Of a stretch of 64,000 nt of DNA, positions 17,105 through 24,909 are shown piece after piece. Where the stretch lies: positions 12,402-76,401 of the forward strand of contig NZ_JBQHTM010000010.1 in NCBI RefSeq assembly GCF_052065695.1, given 5' to 3'. Origin of the DNA: Intestinimonas sp052065695 (lineage in GTDB: Bacteria > Bacillota > Clostridia > Oscillospirales > Oscillospiraceae). Within the stretch, counting starts at the first letter, position 1, and each line of letters opens with the position of its first letter. Made by a program: the position numbers and the translations under genes. The notes beneath the pieces are model-generated. The model did no database searches. It saw only the letters and a list, made by a program, of their open reading frames with translations, and was not told the DNA's origin.

Positions 17105-17119
17105 ATTGGTAGTACCACT
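17105..17119. promoter_or_regulatory. TTGGTnnnACCAA-like site in the leader of the second triad
   Basis: ATTGGT-AGT-ACCACT differs by one base from the perfect half-site pattern found four times near 30599-30868. It lies about 35 bases after the predicted transcription start. A GntR-type repressor site is plausible. Confidence 0.4.
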
Positions 17120-17203
17120 GGTGCGCTTTACATGCATATTCTTCAATCTGTATGGGCACATCTTTCGGGCGGGCGGCCCAACCAAACTGGGAGGTATTGT
17201 TTT

Positions 17204-18694
17204 ATGTGGGATGCGATCGTCATCGGCTCAGGGATCAGCGGCTGCTCCGTGGCCAGGGAGCTCTCCAAATATGATTTGAAGGTGCTGGTACTGGAAAAGG
17301 GACATGATATCTGCGCCGCCACCACCAAAGGAAACTCCGCCACGGTACATGCTGGTTACGACCCGGAGCCCGGCACCAACAAGGCCATTTATAACGTCCG
17401 GGGCAGCAGGATGTACCCGGATCTGTGCGCCGAGCTGGAGGTACCTTACTGTAAAAACGGCATGATCATTTTTGCCACCAATGAGGCGCAGATGGATGAA
17501 GTCCGTCACCTCAAGGAGATGGGTGACCGCAATGGTGTGGAGACCAAGGTCTGTGACCGCGCCGCCCTGCTGGAGATCGAGCCGGACATGGGCGAAGGGG
17601 TCATCGGCGGCCTCTGGGTCCCCGACAGCGGCATGGTCTGTCCTTACAGCCTGGCCATCGCCATGGCGGAAAATGCCGCCCGTAACGGCGTGGTCTTTGA
17701 GACGTCCGCCAAGGTGGAGGCGGTGGAGCGCTCCGAAAAGGGCTGGATCGTCCGCACCGCCGACGACGCTTACACCACCCGCTACGTATTCAACTGCGCT
17801 GGCACCTATGCCGACAAGTTCAACAATATGGTGTCCAAGGATACCTTCCGCATCATCCCCCGCGAGGGGCAGCACCTGATCCTGGACCGGGAGCTGGCAC
17901 AGTACACCAAGGTCACCATCTGTCAGACCCCCGAGCCGCTGCCCGGCGGCGGCCACACCAAGGGCATGGGCCTGATGCCTTCCGTGGACGGAACGATCAT
18001 TCTGGGATGCAACGCCGACGAGGTGGACGATCCCGACTTCTGCGACAGCACCCAGGAGGGCATCGACAAGATCGTCAATTACTTTGAGGACAAGTGGAAA
18101 TATCTCCCCATCAGCAAGCATGTCCCCAAGTTCCCCCGGGACGCCGTCATCACCGTCTACGGTGGTAGCCGGGCCCACCCCGACCGGGACGACTTCATTC
18201 TGGGTGAGCCGGAGGACGCCCCTGGGTTCATCAACCTGGCCGGCATCGAGTCGCCGGGCGTGACGGCCGCCCCCGCCATCGCGGTAGACATGGTAAAGAT
18301 CCTGGTGGATCGGGAGCACCTGCAGCCCAAGGCCGGCTATCTGCCCGGACGGGAGATCAAGTCCTGCTTCCGGACCATGACCCCAGAGGAGCGCCGGGCC
18401 GCCATCGCCGCCGACCCGGATTATGCCAAGATCGTCTGCCGGTGCGAGCAGGTCACCGAGGCTGAGATCAGAGACGCCATTCGCCGTCCCGTGGGCGCCC
18501 GGAGTATCAACGGCGTCAAGATGAGAACGCGGGCGGGCATGGGCCGCTGCCAGGGTGGCTTCTGCAGCACCAAGGTACTCCAGATCCTGTGCGTGGAGCT
18601 GGGTAAATCACCGATGGAGATCACGCAGTCTGGAGGCCACTCCAACGTACTGGTTGGAAGAGCCTGCGAAGCGGAAAAGGGGGAGAAGGCATGA
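17204..18694 (+). CDS. GlpA-like FAD-dependent oxidoreductase with BFD-type [2Fe-2S] domain, second triad
   Basis: A 496-residue paralogue of the protein at 5197-6642. FAD motif GSGISGCSVA is at residues 8-17, KGNSATVHAGYDPEPGT at about 42-58, and the C-terminal BFD-like domain shows IVCRCEQ and GMGRCQGGFC (about 412-450), so all four cluster cysteines are present. I chose ATG 17204 (GGGAGG at 17189-17194); an upstream extension has no ribosome site. It begins a four-gene plus-strand operon and overlaps the next gene by ATGA. As in the first triad, glycerol-3-phosphate dehydrogenase subunit A is the nearest known relative. Residues beyond the core differ from the first copy, so the pair may have different substrates or conditions of use. 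Confidence 0.88.
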   Translation: MWDAIVIGSGISGCSVARELSKYDLKVLVLEKGHDICAATTKGNSATVHAGYDPEPGTNKAIYNVRGSRMYPDLCAELEVPYCKNGMIIFATNEAQMDEVRHLKEMGDRNGVETKVCDRAALLEIEPDMGEGVIGGLWVPDSGMVCPYSLAIAMAENAARNGVVFETSAKVEAVERSEKGWIVRTADDAYTTRYVFNCAGTYADKFNNMVSKDTFRIIPREGQHLILDRELAQYTKVTICQTPEPLPGGGHTKGMGLMPSVDGTIILGCNADEVDDPDFCDSTQEGIDKIVNYFEDKWKYLPISKHVPKFPRDAVITVYGGSRAHPDRDDFILGEPEDAPGFINLAGIESPGVTAAPAIAVDMVKILVDREHLQPKAGYLPGREIKSCFRTMTPEERRAAIAADPDYAKIVCRCEQVTEAEIRDAIRRPVGARSINGVKMRTRAGMGRCQGGFCSTKVLQILCVELGKSPMEITQSGGHSNVLVGRACEAEKGEKA

Positions 18695-19941
18695 AACAGG
18701 CAGAACTGGTCGTCATCGGCGGTGGCTCCGCAGGCCTGTCCGCCGCCATTGAGGCAAAGAAGCAGGGGATCGATGATATCCTAGTCCTGGAGCGCAGCGC
18801 CTATCTGGGCGGTATTCTGCGCCAGTGCATCCACAACGGATTTGGTGTCCACAAATATAAAGAGGATCTGACCGGCGTGGAATTCGCAAAGCGGATCTCC
18901 GACGAGGCCATCGAGGCCGGCTTCCCCTGCATGCAGAACACCTTTGCCCTCAGCATCTCGAAGGACAAGGTGATTACGGCCATGAATCCCGAGGAGGGGC
19001 TCTTTGAAATTCAGGCCAAGGCCATCATCCTGGCCATGGGTTGCCGGGAACGTCCCCGCGGCGCACTGATGATCCCCGGGTCCCGCTGTGCGGGCATCCT
19101 GACCGCCGGTACCGCCCAGCGCTATCTGAACCTGGAAGGCTATCTGCCCGGCAAGAAGATCGTCATTCTGGGTTCCGGTGATATCGGCCTCATCATGGCC
19201 AGGCAGTTTGTCATCGAAGGGGCTGAAGTGGAGCGCGTGGTGGAGATCATGCCTTACTCCAGCGGCCTGGCGCGCAACATTTCCCAGTGCCTGGAGGACT
19301 TCAATATCCCCATCAGCTACAACAGCACCGTTATCCGCATCCAAGGTAAGGGCAGAGTGCAGTCCGTCACCGTGGCCCAGGTGGACGCCCAGCGTCGCCC
19401 CGTTCCCGGCACGGAATTTGACATCCCCTGCGACTGCCTGATCCTCTCTGCGGGTCTGATCCCGGAAAACGAGCTGAGCAAGTCGGCGGGTATCCAGCTT
19501 TCCCCTGCCACGAAGGGCCCCATTGTGGACGACGATCTGATGACCTCGCTGCCAGGCGTATTCTCCTGCGGAAACGTGCTCCATGTCCATGATCTGGTGG
19601 ACCATGTCAGCGCCGAGGGTGGCCGCGCAGGCGCCAACGCCGCCCGCTATCTCCGTGCCCAGGCCAAGTCGGAGCAGCCCGCCATTCCTGTCGAGGACGG
19701 CTTTGGCGTGAACGGCGCCGTTCCGCAGTTTGTTCACCGCCAAGGGAGCGAGAAGGTGGATTTCATGTTCCGTCCGAGAGGCAAATATACCAACTGCAAG
19801 GTGTGCGTGGATCTGGACGGCTCCTGTGTCAAGCAGGTGAAAAAAATGGTTCTGACGCCGGGCGAGATGTGCACCCTGTCGGTAGACCGGGAGCTTCTGC
19901 GCGGCGCTGCCGATAAAATCACATTGCGGGTGGAGGTGTAA
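18691..19941 (+). CDS. NAD(P)/FAD-dependent oxidoreductase (OoxA/HcnB-like), second triad
   Basis: A 416-residue paralogue of 3939-5204. It shows GGGSAGLSAA (residues 9-18), CIHNGFGVHK near 48, AMGCRERPRGALMIPG near 119, GSGDIGLIMA near 160 and GVFSCGNVLHVHDLVDHVS near 296-314, each matching the first copy almost residue for residue. It is coupled to the upstream gene by an ATGA overlap and is followed by DUF1667 four bases after its stop. The strong conservation of gene order between the two triads supports a three-subunit complex. Confidence 0.88.
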   Translation: MKQAELVVIGGGSAGLSAAIEAKKQGIDDILVLERSAYLGGILRQCIHNGFGVHKYKEDLTGVEFAKRISDEAIEAGFPCMQNTFALSISKDKVITAMNPEEGLFEIQAKAIILAMGCRERPRGALMIPGSRCAGILTAGTAQRYLNLEGYLPGKKIVILGSGDIGLIMARQFVIEGAEVERVVEIMPYSSGLARNISQCLEDFNIPISYNSTVIRIQGKGRVQSVTVAQVDAQRRPVPGTEFDIPCDCLILSAGLIPENELSKSAGIQLSPATKGPIVDDDLMTSLPGVFSCGNVLHVHDLVDHVSAEGGRAGANAARYLRAQAKSEQPAIPVEDGFGVNGAVPQFVHRQGSEKVDFMFRPRGKYTNCKVCVDLDGSCVKQVKKMVLTPGEMCTLSVDRELLRGAADKITLRVEV

Positions 19942-19945
19942 CAAC

Positions 19946-20302
19946 GTGGAGAAACAGATGGTTTGTATCAACTGCCCCATGGGCTGCCGCCTGACCGTTC
20001 AGATGGAGGGCAACACGGTGTTGTCTGTCAGCGGAAACATCTGTCCCAAAGGAGAGCAGTATGCCAGACAGGAAGCCATAGAGCCCATGCGGGTTCTCAC
20101 CTCCCTGATGCGGGCTGAGGGCCGTGAGGCCCCCCTGAGTGTAAAGACCTCTCGTCCCATTCCCAAACGGCTGATGATGGATTGCGTGCAGGAGATCTTC
20201 CGCCACCGGGCCAAGCTGCCCGTCCAGGTGGGAGATGTGATCCTGGCCAACGTATGCGGCACCGGCGCCGACATCATTGCAACACAGGAGATCAAATCAT
20301 GA
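19946..20302 (+). CDS. DUF1667 domain protein, second triad
   Basis: A 118-residue protein with CINCPMGC (residues 7-14) and GNICPKGEQYA (about 32-42), the same two cysteine motifs as in the first triad. It starts with GTG; GGAGGTG at 19932-19938 is the ribosome site. The C-terminus (ANVCGTGADIIATQEI) also matches the first copy (QDLAGTGVELIATRTM). The stop overlaps the next start by four bases. As before it probably supplies cluster ligands or structural support to the two flavoproteins. Confidence 0.85.
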   Translation: MEKQMVCINCPMGCRLTVQMEGNTVLSVSGNICPKGEQYARQEAIEPMRVLTSLMRAEGREAPLSVKTSRPIPKRLMMDCVQEIFRHRAKLPVQVGDVILANVCGTGADIIATQEIKS

Positions 20303-20790
20303 GAACACTGGTACTGATCGGGAGCCGGCGCAAAAATGGCGCCACTGCGGCAAAGGCGCAGCAGCTCGCCCGCACCCTGGACCCCGACGGGCAGCAGACC
20401 ACCATTCATTTTGTAGACGATCTAAAAGTAGCCTCCTGCTGCGGCTGCAACTATTGCAGAAAGACCCCCGGATGCTCTCAAAAGGATGACGCAGAAATGG
20501 TCATTCAGGAGATCCAGGACAGCGAGGCCGTCATCATCGCCTCCCCTGTCTATTTTGGCACCCTCTCCGGCCAGATGAAGACCCTCTGCGACCGTCTCTA
20601 TCCTCTGTACCGCGGCGGTGGCCAGTCGCTCATCTCCGGGAAGGCTCTCTATCTTGTCTATACCCAGCACAGCGGCTGCGACACCTATTCGGAGGTACGG
20701 AAAGCCAACGAGGACTATCTCTTCCGTTTCCTAGGCTTCAATCTTATACAGACCGTCGTCGTGGGAAAAGACGGAGAAAAAACCTACTGA
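20299..20790 (+). CDS. flavodoxin-like NAD(P)H-dependent FMN reductase / iron-sulfur flavoprotein type
   Basis: A 163-residue flavodoxin-fold protein. The FMN phosphate loop is GSRRKNGATA (residues 7-16), a cysteine group CCGCNYC is near 47-53 followed by PGC, and the flavin ring loop SPVYFGTLSGQMKTLCDR is near 82-99. This combination fits the NADPH-dependent FMN reductase/iron-sulfur flavoprotein family; the Cys spacing could hold a [4Fe-4S] cluster. The ATG overlaps the DUF1667 stop (ATGA), so it belongs to the second triad operon. No counterpart exists next to the first triad. It could be an electron donor or acceptor for the complex. Confidence 0.8.
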   Translation: MRTLVLIGSRRKNGATAAKAQQLARTLDPDGQQTTIHFVDDLKVASCCGCNYCRKTPGCSQKDDAEMVIQEIQDSEAVIIASPVYFGTLSGQMKTLCDRLYPLYRGGGQSLISGKALYLVYTQHSGCDTYSEVRKANEDYLFRFLGFNLIQTVVVGKDGEKTY

Positions 20791-21038
20791 ATGGAGCGGC
20801 CTCGCTTCCTGCTGCTCCCCATTGGTCTAGCCTGGTATTCACCCATTGGTAGTCACGCCGAGGTGCCTGACTTCTTTGTCTCTCCACTACAACAAATATC
20901 CCGCAACCAGCGCTGTTTTGGCGTGAGTTTATCGTATTGCAAGCTCATTCTGTGCACCCTTTGAGCATATATTTTCCCGTAAGCAGCAAAACCGGCCCAT
21001 CAGGGGATTCCATCCCTTGATGGGCCGGCAGTTCTGTC
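20791..21038. other. non-coding stretch after the second triad, with one hairpin
   Basis: No convincing gene. A 31-residue minus-strand frame (20853-20948, MSLQYDKLTPKQRWLRD..) has a weak ribosome site and may be a remnant. CCGGCCCATCAGGG (20992-21005) pairs with CCCTTGATGGGCCGG (21014-21028), one bulged T, followed by a weak pyrimidine-rich tail; it could terminate the triad operon. Confidence 0.4.
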
Positions 21039-21266
21039 TCAGCCCGATTCTAGACTCCAGTGTTTTCTAGCTTGTAGGGTAGTTATGATACGCTCTGGCT
21101 GGGCAATGATTGTATTCTCTCCGATCCCTGCCTTTACGATGTCCCGATCCATATTCAGCGCGGCTTTTTGACACATCTTATAGGTGCCAATGAATATACT
21201 CCTCAACTTTGTTAAAATAAGGGCCTCGCTGATAAGCTGATCCTCTTTTGCGTGGCTTATGCTTTT
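21039..21266 (-). pseudogene. possible gene remnant, unrecognised
   Basis: A 75-codon open minus-strand frame with no good start codon and protein-like composition (..LILTKLRSIFIGTYKMCQK.., ..GIGENTIIAQPERIITTLQ..), ending in TGA. Its base composition is more AT-rich than the flanking genes. Upstream it runs into a stop and the 18-bp inverted repeat at 21302-21350. It may be the tail of a decayed gene. I cannot assign a family. Confidence 0.25.
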
Positions 21267-21301
21267 TCAAGAGAGAAGTAGATGTTACCTTTTGATATGA
21301 T

Positions 21302-21350
21302 AATACCCCCCTAATGTAGTACTTCTATTTTCCTACATTAGGGGGGTATT
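21302..21350. repeat. 18-bp perfect inverted repeat with 13-base loop
   Basis: AATACCCCCCTAATGTAG (21302-21319) and CTACATTAGGGGGGTATT (21333-21350) are exact reverse complements. No T-run follows on either strand. It could be a small MITE-like element, an operator, or a footprint of an excised element. Confidence 0.7.
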
Positions 21351-21418
21351 GGATCTCTTGTCCGCGCTTACTGGTTCCGTTCACATGAGGAAGAGGGCGG
21401 TTTTCTCACCTCAGAGGC

Positions 21419-22630
21419 TCAGAGCCGCTGATTCAGCTCGTCCCGAATGGCCTCCAGGAACTGGCGGCTGTTGACCACGCTGGCGGGGATTTCCCCCTCC
21501 CACAGACCGGCCAGATCCTTGGTCATGGTGCCGCCCTCGATAACGGCGATGGAGGCGGCCTCCAGCTTGTCGGCGAATGTCATGAGAGCGCCGATGCCGT
21601 CCAGCTCGCCCCGCTTCCGGAGGGCGCCGGTCCAGGCGAAGAGGGTGGCGATGGGGTTGGTTGAGGTCTCCTCCCCCTTGAGGTATTTGTAGTAGTGCCG
21701 GGTGACGGTGCCGTGAGCGGCCTCGTACTCGTACTTCCCGTCGGGGGAGACCAGCACCGAGGTCATCATAGCCAGGGAGCCGAAGGCGGTGGAGACCATG
21801 TCACTCATCACGTCACCGTCATAGTTCTTGCAGGCCCAGATGAAACCGCCCTCGCTACGGATAACCCGGGCCACCGCATCGTCGATGAGGGTATAGAAGT
21901 ACTCGATGCCCGCCTTCTGAAAGGCCTTGGCGTACTCGGCGTCGAAGATCTCCTGAAAGATGTCCTTGAAGGTGTGGTCGTACTGCTTGGAGATGGTGTC
22001 CTTGGTGGCAAACCACAGATCCTGCTTGCTGCTCAGGGCATACTGGAAGCAGGAGCGGGCAAAAGAGGAGATGGAGGACACGGTGTTGAACTGGCCCTGA
22101 AGGACACCGGCGCCGGTGAAGTCATAGATGGTCTGGCGGACGGGCTCGCCCTCCGCGGGGGTGAAGACCAGCTCGGCCTTGCCGGGTCCGGGGACCTTGT
22201 ACTCGGTGTTTTTATAGACGTCACCGAAGGCGTGACGGGCGATGGTGATGGGCTTTTTCCAGTTCTTCACCACCGGGGAGATCCCCTTGACCATGATGGG
22301 GGCCCGGAAGACGGTGCCGTCCAGGATGGCGCGGATGGTGCCGTTGGGGGACTTCCACATCTGAGAGAGCTTATATTCCTCCACCCGCTGGGCGTTGGGA
22401 GTAATGGTGGCGCACTTCACCGCCACGCCGTACTTCTTGGTGGCCTCGGCGGAGTCCACCGTCACCTGGTCCCGGGTCTCCTCCCGGTGGGGAAGCCCCA
22501 GGTCGTAATACTCCGTCTTCAGATCGATGTAGGGCTCCAGCAGGATCTCTTTGATGTCCTTCCAGAGGATGCGGGTCATCTCGTCCCCATCCATCTCCAC
22601 CAGGGGGGTGGTCATTTTGATCTTGTCCAT
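21419..22630 (-). CDS. icd: NADP-dependent isocitrate dehydrogenase
   Basis: Oxidatively decarboxylates isocitrate to 2-oxoglutarate with NADP, supplying glutamate precursors. The 403-residue length and sequence match the eukaryote-like (type II) IDH: PLVEMDGDEMTRILW (residues 8-22), TITPNAQRVEEYKLSQMWKSPNGTIR (about 77-102) with the substrate Ser, VARVIRSEGGFIWACKNYDGDVMSD (about 257-281) with metal-binding aspartates, and AAHGTVTRHYYKYLKGEETSTNPIAT (about 307-332). ATG 22630 has GGAGG ten bases upstream; a longer frame lacks a ribosome site. It is monocistronic, with no obvious terminator before 21300. Confidence 0.95.
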   Translation of the reverse strand: MDKIKMTTPLVEMDGDEMTRILWKDIKEILLEPYIDLKTEYYDLGLPHREETRDQVTVDSAEATKKYGVAVKCATITPNAQRVEEYKLSQMWKSPNGTIRAILDGTVFRAPIMVKGISPVVKNWKKPITIARHAFGDVYKNTEYKVPGPGKAELVFTPAEGEPVRQTIYDFTGAGVLQGQFNTVSSISSFARSCFQYALSSKQDLWFATKDTISKQYDHTFKDIFQEIFDAEYAKAFQKAGIEYFYTLIDDAVARVIRSEGGFIWACKNYDGDVMSDMVSTAFGSLAMMTSVLVSPDGKYEYEAAHGTVTRHYYKYLKGEETSTNPIATLFAWTGALRKRGELDGIGALMTFADKLEAASIAVIEGGTMTKDLAGLWEGEIPASVVNSRQFLEAIRDELNQRL

Positions 22631-22724
22631 AGCGGGCCTCCTTGCGCAAACTTTATCCTGCTCAGTATATCCTTTTTTTATCAAAAAGGCAATCGCCAGA
22701 TGAAACTTCCCCGCTCCGCCTCTC

Positions 22725-22754
22725 TTGCAGGTATGAAGAAAATCGTGTTATAAT
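22725..22754 (+). promoter_or_regulatory. sigma-70-type promoter of the riboswitch/HEAR-protein unit
   Basis: TTGCAG at 22725-22730, 18 bases, consensus TATAAT at 22749-22754. It implies a leader of about 195 bases before the start codon at 22957. Confidence 0.75.
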
Positions 22755-22774
22755 ATTTTTCTGCAAACGAGACA

Positions 22775-22945
22775 GCTGCGGTGCGGACGCGCAGAGCGCG
22801 GCACGCTTCACCAGGAGCCGGTGAGAGTCCGGCGCCGGGTGCTGTATGGGCCAAAACCCGAGCCAGCCATGGGCGTACTGTCTCCCATCCACCCGGGACG
22901 GACCGGCACTCAGAGGCCCGGCCCTGTCCCCCCCACGGAGAGAGG
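22775..22945 (+). ncRNA. candidate cobalamin-type riboswitch
   Basis: The GC-rich leader has the core order of a cobalamin aptamer: GCGGTGC near 22779, CAGGAGCCGGTGAGAGTCC near 22813-22831 (compare GGAA..GGTG.rAATCC), a short GCGCCGGG then TGCTGTATGG near 22840 (compare CGC.ACTGT.A.GG), and CGAGCCAG near 22859 (compare the B12-box AGYCAG). The B12 box is imperfect beyond that and the P7-P13 arm is short, so it would be a compact or degenerate variant. Family match is by eye; covariance scoring has not been done. Confidence 0.45.
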
Positions 22946-22956
22946 AGACGGAAAGC

Positions 22957-23934
22957 ATGGATAACATGCTGACAGAGGGGGAGCTGCGCCGGCGCCGGCG
23001 GGAGCTCCACGCCCTAGCGGGTCAGATCGAGACCGAACCCCGGGGCAGAGAAGCCATTCGCTACGGTCTGGACGGTCCCCAGGGGCGGCAGCTCTACGAG
23101 AGCTGCTCCGACCAGGAGCTGTTGGATCTGCTTCGGGAGCGGGCTGCGGCCCTGGGCCGCTCCCCCGCCCAGAACGAAGTCCACTGGAGCTGCCGCATCT
23201 ATCTGCGGGCCCGGTTCAAAAACTGGCCCAACGCCCTCCGGGCCGCCGGGCTAAGCCGCTCCGCCGGCCGCTGCGGCAAGCGCCTGGAGCAAGTCCAGGC
23301 CGAGGAGCAGGAAAGCCAAAGGCTTTTGGCACAGGTGCGCGAGGCCCGAAAGACTTTGGGACGCATGCCCCACCCTTCCGACCTACCGGAGGTCCTCCGG
23401 GGCCTGCGGCACCAGTACAAGACCTGGGGCGAGGTGCTCGCCGCCGCCGGTGTTCTGGACACCGCTCCCCTCCCCCCGCTCGGCCCCCTGGAGGCGGAGT
23501 ACAAGCCTCTGTTGGAGGCCGTCCACCGCCGGGCGGAAGAGCTCAACCGGGCACCCCTCCGCCGGGAGGTGGACCCCAAGACTGTGGAAACCCTGGTCCG
23601 GCGATGCGGCTCCTGGCGGCGGGTGCTGGAGCAGCTGGACCTGGAGCCGGTCCGGCGCATCGCCCCCTTCTCCAACACCCGTCTGGGGGACCGCAGCGGC
23701 AAGCCGCCCGCCCGGCATCGGGGGAGTCTCCATGACTGCTACTACCGCCTGCTTCGGGTGGACGAGACCACCGCCCAGGATCTGGAGACAGTAGCTGAGA
23801 CCGCCCGGCGGCTGGGCCGCCCGCCGGAGCGCCGGGAGATCCCCCTCCCCGTCCGCCGGCGGCTTCAGGATGCCTGCGGCTCCTGGTCCAATGCCCTCTA
23901 TCAGCTGGGTCTGGAGCCCCACCGCCCCGGCTGA
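22957..23934 (+). CDS. homing-endonuclease-associated repeat (HNH_repeat) protein without nuclease domain
   Basis: A 325-residue, very Arg/Leu-rich protein made of four related units of about 45-50 residues, at roughly 52-99, 122-166, 184-230 and 274-321. Each has a helix with LLxxLRERAxxLGRxP, a middle LR-rich segment, and ends in a W-xx-AL-xxAGL-like turn (NWPNALRAAGL, TWGEVLAAAGV, SWRRVLEQLDL, SWSNALYQLGL). This is the pattern of homing-endonuclease-associated repeats, which bind DNA. No HNH or GIY-YIG catalytic motif is present. ATG 22957 has GAGGAG upstream. It sits behind a dedicated promoter and a long structured leader. A regulator-like role would be inference. Confidence 0.7.
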   Translation: MDNMLTEGELRRRRRELHALAGQIETEPRGREAIRYGLDGPQGRQLYESCSDQELLDLLRERAAALGRSPAQNEVHWSCRIYLRARFKNWPNALRAAGLSRSAGRCGKRLEQVQAEEQESQRLLAQVREARKTLGRMPHPSDLPEVLRGLRHQYKTWGEVLAAAGVLDTAPLPPLGPLEAEYKPLLEAVHRRAEELNRAPLRREVDPKTVETLVRRCGSWRRVLEQLDLEPVRRIAPFSNTRLGDRSGKPPARHRGSLHDCYYRLLRVDETTAQDLETVAETARRLGRPPERREIPLPVRRRLQDACGSWSNALYQLGLEPHRPG

Positions 23935-23988
23935 CCCATTCCCTTCCGCCCCGCCGTCCACAGGACGGCCTATTTGTGAGGTGTCTTT

Positions 23989-24852
23989 TTGGATAAGCCC
24001 CTTGTGAGCATCATCGTCCCCGTCTACAACTCTGAGGTCTATCTGGGTACCTGTCTGGAGAGCCTCCGAGGCCAGACCTGGCCCAACCTGGAGATCATTC
24101 TGGTCAATGACGGCAGCACCGACGGCTCCGGCCGGCTGTGCGTCGCCGCCGCCCGGGTGGACCACCGCATCCGTTTTCTGGACCGGCCCAACGGCGGGGT
24201 CTCCGCCGCCCGGAACTCCGCCCTGGCGGTGGCCAGGGGAGATTACCTCCAGTTCTCCGACAGCGACGACCGCCTGACCCCTGACGCCACCGAGACCCTG
24301 GTCCGTGCCGCCCAGAGCACCGGCGCCGACCTGGTCATCTCCCATTTCTTCCGGGTGGACGGGGAAAAGCAGGCCCAGCGGGGCCACATCAAAGGGGAGC
24401 GGCTCCTCACCCGGCAGGAATTTGCCCAGGAGATGGTGAAGGCCCCGGCCAACTACTACTATGGCGCCCTGTGGAACAAGCTCTACCGCCGGTCTATCGT
24501 GGAAAAGCAGGGTCTGCGCTTTGCGGAGGATGTAAACTGGAGCGAGGACTTTCTCTTCAATCTGGAATATATCCGCCACGTCCGTCTGGTGGCAGCGGTG
24601 CCCAAGCCCCTTTACTACTACCACAAGCGGCCGGGCAGCCTCATCACCAGCCAGGCCACCCTCCGGCGGGTCATTCGGATGAAACGGGACACCTTTGACT
24701 ACTACAAGAACCTCTATCAGGACTTGGACCTCTACGACGAGCAGAAGGCCAGGGTCTACCGCTACCTCATCTCCACCGCCACCGACGGCAGCACACTCAC
24801 CCTGCCCGTTCTGGGCGAAAAGAGCCGCCGGGTCCGCGAAAGCACCGACTGA
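23989..24852 (+). CDS. family 2 glycosyltransferase
   Basis: A 287-residue GT-A fold transferase that moves a sugar from a nucleotide donor onto a cell-surface glycan. The N-terminal VSIIVPVYNSEVYL (residues 5-18), LVNDGSTDGS (about 38-47), GGVSAARNSAL (about 68-78) and the metal-binding FSDSDDRL (about 87-94) are all present. A C-terminal WSEDFLFNLEY segment is typical of wall- and capsule-type enzymes. The start is TTG, with GAGGTG upstream. It stands alone between the HEAR-repeat gene and a strong terminator. There is no membrane segment. Donor and acceptor are unknown. Confidence 0.9.
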   Translation: MDKPLVSIIVPVYNSEVYLGTCLESLRGQTWPNLEIILVNDGSTDGSGRLCVAAARVDHRIRFLDRPNGGVSAARNSALAVARGDYLQFSDSDDRLTPDATETLVRAAQSTGADLVISHFFRVDGEKQAQRGHIKGERLLTRQEFAQEMVKAPANYYYGALWNKLYRRSIVEKQGLRFAEDVNWSEDFLFNLEYIRHVRLVAAVPKPLYYYHKRPGSLITSQATLRRVIRMKRDTFDYYKNLYQDLDLYDEQKARVYRYLISTATDGSTLTLPVLGEKSRRVRESTD

Positions 24853-24855
24853 ACA

Positions 24856-24899
24856 AAAGAGCCCCCGTCCTTTCCAACCGGAAAGGACGGGGGCTCTTT
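24856..24899. terminator. bidirectional terminator, glycosyltransferase / trxB
   Basis: Perfect 20-bp stem (24856-24875 with 24880-24899, loop AACC) with A and T runs at the ends, between convergent genes. Confidence 0.95.
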
Positions 24900-24909
24900 C
24901 ACATATTCG

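Noticed and set aside
20853..20948. A 31-residue minus-strand mini-gene
   Set aside because: Weak ribosome site, no family match, and the region looks decayed; mentioned only as a possible remnant.
21302..21350. Intrinsic terminator for icd
   Set aside because: The perfect stem lacks a T-run on the minus strand after the second arm and is over 60 bases past the stop, so a terminator role is unsupported.
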